Source: an uncultured bacterium (GTDB lineage: Bacteria; Actinomycetota; Coriobacteriia; Coriobacteriales; Eggerthellaceae). Taken from it: a stretch of 8,087 nucleotides of DNA. Positions 1 to 5,449 of this stretch are shown here, in pieces. The DNA lies in assembly GCA_947649215.1 (NCBI GenBank), contig CANSQW010000045.1, positions 1 through 8,087 on the forward strand. The letters run 5' to 3'. Both the position numbers and the translations under genes were made by a program. The notes beneath the pieces are model-generated. The model saw only the letters and a program-made list of their open reading frames with translations, was not told where the DNA came from and did not search any database. Each line of letters starts with the position of its first letter. Position 1 is the stretch's first letter.

Positions 1-27
1 GGGCACGGAGATGTGTATAAGAGACAG
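1..27 (+). other. Nextera (Tn5) sequencing adapter remnant, not genomic
   Basis: Bases 9-27 read AGATGTGTATAAGAGACAG, the 19-base Tn5 mosaic end used in Illumina Nextera libraries. Bases 1-8 continue as the read-2 (index 1 side) overhang with one mismatch: position 5 is A where the adapter has T. This gives 26 of 27 bases matching. The contig was therefore not trimmed at this end, and biological sequence begins at about base 28. Translating through the adapter produces the false N-termini MCIRDR and MYKRQ. Confidence 0.97.
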
Positions 28-28
28 G

Positions 29-700
29 GTCGAGGTGCCGGCGCTGCCGGCGGCGCTCGCGCGCCTGGGCTACGCGGTGGACGCCGGCACGGCGGCGCGC
101 CTTGTCGCCGGCGACGCCGATGCGCCCGTGCGCCTGTGCGCCCACGACTCGTGCCCCGACCGCGACCGCGGCGAGTTCGCCGACGGCATGCGAGCGCTCC
201 TGCCCGCGGGGATGTGCGTGGAGCCGGCGCACGCGCGCACGCGCTCGCTGTGCTGCGGGTCGTCCCTGCGCGCGGCCGGCAAGTTCGAGGCGGCCGACAA
301 GATGGCCGCGCGCAACGGCGAGGAGGCGCAGGAGGTTCGCGCCGACGCCCTCGTCACGGCGTGCCTGTCCTGCGCGTTCCAGCTGAACGCGGCTCAGGCG
401 GCCGTGCCGGCCGTCCACTTCCTCGAGCTGCTCTACGACTGGCGCATCGACTGGGCGAGCGCGGGTGCGTGGATGAAGCTGCGCTTCCTCTTCGACGAGA
501 CGCTCGGCGTGGCCGGGGCGGGGGAGCGGGCCTTCGTGGGCCTGGGAGCCGACGAGGCGCCGGCTGCGGCCGAGCCCACCGTGGCCGACCGGGCCGCCGA
601 GGAGACCTCTGAGGACGCGCGTGCGCTCACCGGCCCTGAGGAGGACGCGCGCCATGACGTGACCATGAGCAACGAGGACGTCGAGGTCCTCGGGGAATAG
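29..700 (+). CDS. CCG-domain (HdrB/GlpC-type) Fe-S protein, 5'-truncated by contig end
   Basis: This is the C-terminal part of a cysteine-rich (CCG, PF02754-type) iron-sulfur protein related to HdrB/HdrD, GlpC and LutA. Counting residues from base 11, the cysteines lie at 43, 81-82 and 118/121. That is C-x37-CC-x35-C-x2-C, which fits the CCG consensus C-x(31-39)-CC-x(35-36)-CxxC; an extra Cys is at 48. The module is followed by a HFLELL segment, common at the end of these domains. A tail of about 75 residues follows, Ala/Glu/Asp-rich and acidic at its end, with no motif I recognise. CCG domains bind noncubane or cubane [4Fe-4S] clusters and handle thiols or electrons in the cytoplasm. The N-terminus, which could hold another CCG domain and ferredoxin clusters, lies off the contig; the first six apparent residues are adapter. 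The stop codon overlaps the Shine-Dalgarno sequence of the oxidoreductase gene 9 bases downstream, so the two are almost certainly co-transcribed. It is probably the electron partner of that enzyme (inference). Confidence 0.85.
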   Translation, partial: VEVPALPAALARLGYAVDAGTAARLVAGDADAPVRLCAHDSCPDRDRGEFADGMRALLPAGMCVEPAHARTRSLCCGSSLRAAGKFEAADKMAARNGEEAQEVRADALVTACLSCAFQLNAAQAAVPAVHFLELLYDWRIDWASAGAWMKLRFLFDETLGVAGAGERAFVGLGADEAPAAAEPTVADRAAEETSEDARALTGPEEDARHDVTMSNEDVEVLGE

Positions 701-709
701 GAGGGCCCT

Positions 710-2974
710 GTGGCCACCGAGCAGCGAAAGACCAACTGCCATTTCTGCGGCTACCTGTGCGCCTTCACCGCCACGGTGGAGGACGGGCGCATCACCGCGC
801 TCGAGCCTGACGCGAGCCGCTACCCCTACGATCCGCAGGTGCTGGCGGGATGCCGGCGCTGGCCGATGAACCTGGAGGTGCTCGACGGCGCCGACCGCGT
901 GAACCGCCCGCTGCGCCGGGTGGGGGAGCGCGGCTCGGGTGCGTGGGAGGAGGTCTCCTGGGACGAGGCGCTTGACGACATCGCGGCGCGCCTGGCCGCG
1001 CTCGCGGCCGAGCACGGCCCAGGGACGCTCGCGTCGATGATCGGCGGGCCCCACACGTCGTTTTGGCCCTTGCACCGGTTCATGACGCTGTTCGGGTCGC
1101 CCAACAACATGGGCATCGGGCAGATCTGCTGGAACCCGCGCATCTGGATGGACGTGCTCACCTTCGGCTGGACGGTGGAGGCCGACATCACCGACGAGAC
1201 GGGCTGTGTCGTCATCTGGGGCACCAACCCGGCTGAGTCGGACAACTCGCTGTTCTGGCGCACGCTGCTCAAGATCGGGCGCTCGGACGTGCCGCTCGTG
1301 GTGATCGACCCGCGCTACACGCGCACGGCCGCCGCGGCCGACATCTGGCTGGCGCCCGTCCCCGGCACCGACTGCGCGCTCGCGCTCGGGATGCTCAACG
1401 TCATCATCGCCGAGGACCTCATCGACCGCGCCTTCGTGGAGGAGTGGTGCCACGGCTTCGACGAGCTGGCGGCGCATGTGGCTCCGTGGACGCCCGAGGC
1501 GGCCGCCGCGGAATGCGGCGTGGACGCCGAGGACATCCGCCGCGTGGCGCGCCTGTTCGCCGGACCCGCGCCCTCGGCCCTCGTGTCGGGGCGCGGCATC
1601 GACCAGGTGGGCCGCTCGGTGGCACCCACGCATCGCGCCATCTGCTGCCTGCGCGCCCTCACGGGCAACGTGGACCGGCCGGGCGCCTGCGTGCTGGCCG
1701 AGGGCAGCGACTTCGTGCCCGAGGTGGACTTGGAGCTCACTCTCGAGCATGCCGATGAGCTGGCCGCGCGCTGCCTCAACACGGGCGTGACGCCGCTGCA
1801 GAGCTACGAGGGCTACGCGCGCGTGGCCGCGCTCACCGAGCGGATGGGCCGCAAGCTGCCGGCGCGCTACCTCACCTCGGCCCATCCCGACCTCGTGCTG
1901 CGCGCCATGGAGACCGGTGAGCCCTACCCGGTGCGCGCCCTCATCGTGGAGGCTACCAACCCGCTGCTCACCTATGCCGATACCCACCGGGTGTTCGCCG
2001 CCCTGAGCGGGCTCGACCTCATCGTGGTGCTCGACTACTACCTCACCCCCACGGCCTCGCTGGCCGACTACGTGCTGCCGGCGGCCGGCGCCATGGAGCG
2101 CCCCACCTTCCAGGCCCACGGCGGCGTGGCCAACATCGCCTACGGCGGGCCGGCCGCCTGCGCGCCCTACTATGAGCGCAAGGTGGACTACGAGGTGTTC
2201 CGCGAGCTGGGCCTGCGCCTGGGGCAGGAGGACGCCTGGCCCGAGGCCACCTTCGAGGAGGCCATCGCCGCCACCCTCGCGCCATGCGGCATGGACTGGG
2301 AGACCTACTGCGAGCTGGGGCTGTGCTACCAGCCGCCGGCTTACGGCAAGCATCTGCAGCCCGGCCCCGACGGCCGGCCCCAGGGCTTCGCCACCGCCAC
2401 GGGCAAGATCGAGCTGGCAAGCGAGGCCCTGGGCGCCCTGGGAGGCCCGCGCCTGCCCGAGCCCGGCGAGCCGCGCCGCCTGTGCAGCGACGCCTTCATC
2501 GCCGAGCGCGAGGCCGAGGGCTGGACGCACCTGCCGCTCATCACCGGCGCGCGCAAGCAGCCCTATAACGCCTCGATGTACTTCAACAACGAGGCCTTCC
2601 GCCGCCGCCATCCCTTCCCCGTGGCGGAGGTGAGCGAGGCCACGGCGGCCGCCCTCGGCCTCTCCTCGGGCGATACGGTGGTCCTGGCCACCGATCACGG
2701 CGAGGCGCGCTTCGTTTTGGATACAATACGTATGAGAGATGGTCTAATAAATGCGGACTACGGATGGTGGCATCCTGAGTGGGAGGCCGGCGCTCCGGAG
2801 TTCGGCGGCATGTGGGAGTCCAACGTCAACTGCCTCACGTCCTGCACGGTGGACGAGGGCGAGCCGATGATCGGCACCTGGTCCTACAACGCCATCGACT
2901 GCATGATCCGCGCCGACGACCGTCCCCTCTCGTGGCAGCCGGGCTTCACGCCCGATCCCGCCGCGCGAGGATAG
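710..2974 (+). CDS. Molybdopterin (bis-MGD) oxidoreductase, cytoplasmic, acetylene-hydratase-like clade
   Basis: This is a catalytic subunit of the DMSO reductase superfamily, 754 aa, with a GTG start 5 bases after AGGAGG. The N-terminal [4Fe-4S] site is C10-x2-C13-x3-C17-x30-C48. The molybdopterin domain follows (WEEVSWDEALDDIA, VVIWGTNPAESDN, VIDPRYTRTA), and the dinucleotide-binding domain starts near residue 607 (HLPLITGARKQPYN). Cys140 in GQICWNP sits where the Mo/W protein ligand is expected. There is no Tat or Sec signal and no membrane segment, so it should act in the cytoplasm. The Fe-S and metal-ligand spacing resembles Pelobacter acetylene hydratase (Cys9/12/16/46, Cys141, recalled from the literature), but that enzyme's catalytic Asp13 is Gly14 here. 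Related enzymes in gut Eggerthellaceae include the catechol dehydroxylases, though the substrate here cannot be read from sequence. A CCG protein lies 9 bases upstream; no NrfD or dedicated ferredoxin subunit is adjacent. An A+T-rich patch interrupts codons 669-681. The family call is very secure; the clade is moderately so. Confidence 0.93.
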   Translation: MATEQRKTNCHFCGYLCAFTATVEDGRITALEPDASRYPYDPQVLAGCRRWPMNLEVLDGADRVNRPLRRVGERGSGAWEEVSWDEALDDIAARLAALAAEHGPGTLASMIGGPHTSFWPLHRFMTLFGSPNNMGIGQICWNPRIWMDVLTFGWTVEADITDETGCVVIWGTNPAESDNSLFWRTLLKIGRSDVPLVVIDPRYTRTAAAADIWLAPVPGTDCALALGMLNVIIAEDLIDRAFVEEWCHGFDELAAHVAPWTPEAAAAECGVDAEDIRRVARLFAGPAPSALVSGRGIDQVGRSVAPTHRAICCLRALTGNVDRPGACVLAEGSDFVPEVDLELTLEHADELAARCLNTGVTPLQSYEGYARVAALTERMGRKLPARYLTSAHPDLVLRAMETGEPYPVRALIVEATNPLLTYADTHRVFAALSGLDLIVVLDYYLTPTASLADYVLPAAGAMERPTFQAHGGVANIAYGGPAACAPYYERKVDYEVFRELGLRLGQEDAWPEATFEEAIAATLAPCGMDWETYCELGLCYQPPAYGKHLQPGPDGRPQGFATATGKIELASEALGALGGPRLPEPGEPRRLCSDAFIAEREAEGWTHLPLITGARKQPYNASMYFNNEAFRRRHPFPVAEVSEATAAALGLSSGDTVVLATDHGEARFVLDTIRMRDGLINADYGWWHPEWEAGAPEFGGMWESNVNCLTSCTVDEGEPMIGTWSYNAIDCMIRADDRPLSWQPGFTPDPAARG
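2714..2752 (+). other. A+T-rich, rare-codon island inside the oxidoreductase gene
   Basis: Thirteen consecutive codons (669-681 of the oxidoreductase) use mostly A/T third positions, including ATA twice, ACA, CGT, AGA, CTA and AAT. Only 12 of 39 bases are G or C, against roughly 70% in the surrounding gene. The reading frame stays open, and the encoded stretch (VLDTIRMRDGLIN, followed by ADYGWWHPEWEAG) looks like normal protein of this family. It contains the 8-base palindrome ATACGTAT (2726-2733) and -10-like hexamers (TACAAT at 2722-2727, TAATAA at 2745-2750). No -35 box sits at a standard distance, so I do not call a promoter. Confidence 0.6.
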
Positions 2975-3046
2975 GGGAGCGGCCCGCCGGCCGCCTACGA
3001 GGGTACCCATCGGGCGCAGCGCCGCCCGCGAGAGAAGGAGACATCC

Positions 3047-3913
3047 GTGGCAGAGAAGAAGCAAGCCCTGCTGGTGTTCAGCAAGCCGCCCGTGCCGGGC
3101 ATGGTGAAGACGCGCCTGACCGTGAAGCACGGCGGGTTCCTCACCGACGAGCAGGCCGCCGAGTTCTTCCGGCGCTCGCTCTACGACGTGAGCGAGGCGT
3201 GCATGCACGCGCTCTATGAGCTGCAGGCCGCAAACGACGCGGCCGTGGCCGCCGACCCGTCCGTCGACAAGATCACCTACGACTTCTTCGTGTCCACCAC
3301 GCCGGCCGAGAACGTCGAGCTCATGAGGGAGACGTTCGAGGCCATCGGCCCGTGGCCGATGGAGGTCCACTACCTCACCGACAAGGGTGCCACCTTCGAC
3401 GATCACTTCGACGACGCCTTCAAGCAGATCTTCGACCTGGGCTATGAGCACATCGTGTCTGTGGGCGGCGACATCCCCACGCTGCCCAAGTCCCATATCA
3501 TCCAGGCCTTCCAGTGGCTCGACTACTTCCAGTCCCAGGGCACGCCGGGCTTCGTGATGGCGCCGTGCCAGGAGTGCGGCACGTCGCTGGTGGGCGCCAA
3601 CCGCGAGACCCCCATCAACCACCAGGGCGTCTACTACAACCTGGACGGCAAGGCGGCGCTCGACGCCTACATGGAGAAGATCGTCGAGAAGGACATCCCC
3701 TGCGCCTACTTCTCGCCCGTGGCCGACATCGACGAGCGCACCGACCTGGCCCACGCCATCTCGTGCATGCGCGCCATCGAGCGGGCGGCCCGCTACCAGC
3801 CCGAGCTGTTCGTCCCGCGCCGCGTGCTCGACTGGGTGGACTTCATGGGCATCACCGTGTGCACCCCGCCCAACGAGGAGCACGACCCGCGCCAGTACAT
3901 CGACGAGGAGTAG
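3047..3913 (+). CDS. DUF2064/TIGR04282-like transferase (GT-A / MobA-like fold)
   Basis: This 288-aa cytoplasmic protein is of the DUF2064 family, which shares the nucleotide-diphospho-sugar transferase fold with MobA and CofC. The GTG start lies 6 bases after AGAAGGAG. The N-terminal nucleotide-binding signature is VFSKPPVPGMVKTRL (residues 10-24), followed by LTDEQAAEFFRRSLYD (32-47). GGDIPTL (140-146) replaces the usual GxDxP motif. ECGTSLVG (176-183) occupies the place of the family's DGGYYLIG. DIDERTDL (227-234) corresponds to the C-terminal D-x-D-x-x-x-D-L motif. It is longer than typical members (about 200 aa), with extra residues around 55-85 and a C-terminal extension of about 45. 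It is probably an NDP-sugar or NTP-dependent transferase; acceptor and nucleotide are unknown. Some relatives are annotated in arsenosugar synthesis, but no arsenic methyltransferase is present here. Only 4 bases separate it from the radical SAM gene, which suggests translational coupling and a shared pathway. Confidence 0.83.
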   Translation: MAEKKQALLVFSKPPVPGMVKTRLTVKHGGFLTDEQAAEFFRRSLYDVSEACMHALYELQAANDAAVAADPSVDKITYDFFVSTTPAENVELMRETFEAIGPWPMEVHYLTDKGATFDDHFDDAFKQIFDLGYEHIVSVGGDIPTLPKSHIIQAFQWLDYFQSQGTPGFVMAPCQECGTSLVGANRETPINHQGVYYNLDGKAALDAYMEKIVEKDIPCAYFSPVADIDERTDLAHAISCMRAIERAARYQPELFVPRRVLDWVDFMGITVCTPPNEEHDPRQYIDEE

Positions 3914-3917
3914 CGAG

Positions 3918-5255
3918 ATGACCGAGGAGAACCGCCGCGTGCTTCACACGACGGGCGCGCTGTGCCCGACGTGTCTGCGCGAGCTGCCGGCCGAGGTGTA
4001 CGCCGATGACGAGGGCGTGGTGTGGATGAGCCGCACCTGCCCCGACCACGGTCGCCTCGACACGCGCATGTGGCCCGATGCCGACCACTACGAGTGGCTG
4101 CGCTCCGAGGCCTTCCCCAAGACGGCGCCGGCGAACACGACGCCCGTCACGGGCCCCTGCCCCAAGGGCTGCGGCACCTGCGCTCGCCACGAGCGCCGCG
4201 GGACGCTGCTCGAGATCGAGGTCACGCGCAACTGCAACCTGCGCTGCCCCGTGTGCTTCGCGAGCGCCGAGGGCAACGAGGGCGACCCCACGCTCGACGA
4301 GATCGACGCCATGTACGACGTGATAGCGAACGCCGTGGGAACCGACGGCGCCGTGCAGATCACCGGCGGCGAGCCCACATGCCGCAAGGATTTGGCCGAG
4401 ATCATCTACCGTGGTCGGCAGAAGGGCTTCTGGGGCATCGAGATCAACACGAACGGCCTGGTCATCGCCGCGCGCGAGGGCTACCTGGAGAGCCTGGTGG
4501 CCGCGGGGCTCACCGGCGTGTACCTGTCCTTCGACGGTCTGACGGGCGACGTGTACGAGGCCACCTGCGGCCGCGATATCCTCGACGTCAAGCTCAAGGT
4601 GATCGAGCGCTGCCGCGCCGCCGGCGTCCAGTGCGTGCTCTCGGTGGCCGTGGTGGCGGGCGTCAACGACGGCCAGCTCGGCGATCTTCTGCGCTTCGCG
4701 CTGGAGAACTCGGACGTGGTGGCGGGGCTTGCGCTGCAGCCGGCCTTCACCTCCGGGCGCTTCGACGCCGAGCGCGCCCTGCCCATGAGCGCCGGCGACG
4801 TCATCTTCAGCCTGGCCGAGCAGTCCGACGGGCTGCTGGAGCCGCGCGACATCTGGCCGCTCGGCTGCTCGAACCCGCTGTGCGACACGGGCGTGTTCCT
4901 CGTGAAGGACGACGCCGCCGCGCATCCGAGCGGCTTCTACCCGGCCACGCGCGCCATGACCATGGAGGAGTACGCCGCCGGCTACAGCCCCGACAGCCCT
5001 CAGGGATCGGTGTTCCTCGACATCCTCTACAAGAAGGGCGTCGAGGTGAAGACGGGGCTGTCCGTCATCATCATGAACTACATGGACGCCGTGTCCATGG
5101 ACACCCAGCGCCTGCGCGAGTGCTCGATGATGGTAACCGTGCCTGACGGCCGCGCCATACCGTTCTGCTCCTACCACCTGACTGATGCCGCCGGCAAGCG
5201 CGTCTACCCGCCCTGGTGCAAGGAGGAGCTGCGCGGCGTGGGGGATCGTCACTAG
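3918..5255 (+). CDS. Radical SAM protein, MJ0619/Tes-type, with rubredoxin-like N-terminus
   Basis: This 445-aa enzyme starts at an ATG 7 bases after GAGGAG, which lies inside the end of the previous gene. The radical SAM cluster motif C106-NLR-C110-PV-C113-F is canonical CxxxCxxC and should bind the [4Fe-4S] that cleaves S-adenosylmethionine. GGEP at 150-153 is the SAM-binding motif of the TIM-barrel core. Before the core come a rubredoxin or zinc-ribbon-like pair, C16-PT-C19 with C41-PDH, and a second triplet, C81-PKG-C85-GT-C88. Further cysteines at 317, 322, 402, 417 and 434 (C-SNPL-C, IPFCSYH) could bind an auxiliary cluster. This order, with the CPVCFAS core, matches MJ0619-like proteins, the family that includes the archaeal tetraether lipid synthase Tes and TrsS-type proteins. 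The reaction is probably a C-C or C-S bond-forming or methyl transfer step on an unactivated carbon (inference). No Sec TGA codon interrupts the frame. Confidence 0.9.
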   Translation: MTEENRRVLHTTGALCPTCLRELPAEVYADDEGVVWMSRTCPDHGRLDTRMWPDADHYEWLRSEAFPKTAPANTTPVTGPCPKGCGTCARHERRGTLLEIEVTRNCNLRCPVCFASAEGNEGDPTLDEIDAMYDVIANAVGTDGAVQITGGEPTCRKDLAEIIYRGRQKGFWGIEINTNGLVIAAREGYLESLVAAGLTGVYLSFDGLTGDVYEATCGRDILDVKLKVIERCRAAGVQCVLSVAVVAGVNDGQLGDLLRFALENSDVVAGLALQPAFTSGRFDAERALPMSAGDVIFSLAEQSDGLLEPRDIWPLGCSNPLCDTGVFLVKDDAAAHPSGFYPATRAMTMEEYAAGYSPDSPQGSVFLDILYKKGVEVKTGLSVIIMNYMDAVSMDTQRLRECSMMVTVPDGRAIPFCSYHLTDAAGKRVYPPWCKEELRGVGDRH

Positions 5256-5272
5256 CGATTCGGAGGACGGAG

Positions 5273-5384
5273 CCCTCGTCGGGGCAGTGCTCAGTCGCTC
5301 AGACAGTCCTCGCTTTGTGGAACAGCCCACTGGGCTGTTCCAGTCGCTGCGGAACTCGCTTGGTGAGCACTGCCCCGACGAGGG
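5273..5384. repeat. 112-base nested palindromic element with perfect 21-base arms
   Basis: Left arm 5273-5293 and right arm 5364-5384 are perfect reverse complements over 21 bases; a possible G-T pair (5272/5385) extends the stem on one strand. Between them lies a second perfect hairpin, 5319-5328 with 5332-5341 (10 bp, 3-base loop). Each flank of the inner hairpin also carries direct copies of CAGTCGCT (5292-5299, 5341-5348) followed by CTCGCTT (5309-5315, 5355-5361). The element lies between the radical SAM stop and the ferredoxin-DUF169 start. Possible identities are a dispersed REP/MITE-like intergenic repeat, or a large RNA hairpin that tunes or separates expression of the last gene. There is no transposase, no clear target-site duplication and no U-tract. 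The structure is certain; its role is not. Confidence 0.85.
5319..5341 (+). repeat. Inner hairpin of the palindromic element
   Basis: GGAACAGCCC (5319-5328) and GGGCTGTTCC (5332-5341) pair perfectly around ACT; even the loop's outer bases (A, T) are complementary. In RNA this would fold on its own inside the larger 21-bp stem, giving a two-tier structure. No run of T follows on either strand, so it is not a standard intrinsic terminator. Confidence 0.8.
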
Positions 5385-5449
5385 TACCTCTCCGGCGTCG
5401 ATTGACGCACAGGCCCATGCCTTGCGAGAAGAGAAGGAGAAGGAGCCTG

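Noticed and set aside
13..612. A + strand frame beginning MYKRQ.
   Set aside because: Its start lies in the Nextera mosaic end, and the rest is an Arg/Gly-rich out-of-frame reading of the CCG gene.
2717..2750. Internal promoter in the A+T-rich patch (TTGGAT at 2717 with TAATAA at 2745).
   Set aside because: The spacer is 22 bases, too long for a sigma-70-type promoter, and the next gene starts about 300 bases away; composition alone explains the hexamers.
710..2974. Naming the oxidoreductase acetylene hydratase, or a specific catechol dehydroxylase.
   Set aside because: The Asp essential in acetylene hydratase is replaced by Gly14. Dehydroxylase substrate specificity cannot be read by eye without alignment.
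2979..2994. 6-bp hairpin GCGGCC/GGCCGC after the oxidoreductase stop as a terminator.
   Set aside because: It is short, lacks a T-run, and such stems are common by chance in this G+C-rich sequence; the next gene is probably in the same transcript.
3047..5255. Arsenosugar biosynthesis pair (TIGR04282 transferase plus radical SAM ArsS).
   Set aside because: The radical SAM protein is of the MJ0619 type with many extra cysteines, not ArsS-like, and there is no ArsM methyltransferase.
2744..5330. Long - strand open frames (379 aa at 2744-3883 and 492 aa at 3852-5330) opposite the DUF2064 and radical SAM genes.
   Set aside because: They mirror well-supported + strand genes with clear motifs, have Val/Gly/Arg/His/Ala-rich composition typical of GC-driven antisense frames, and show no recognisable domain.
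5216..5449. Upstream extension of the ferredoxin-DUF169 gene to an ATG at 5216.
   Set aside because: It would overlap the radical SAM gene and read through the palindrome. A good ribosome-binding site and the ferredoxin motif fix the start at 5450.
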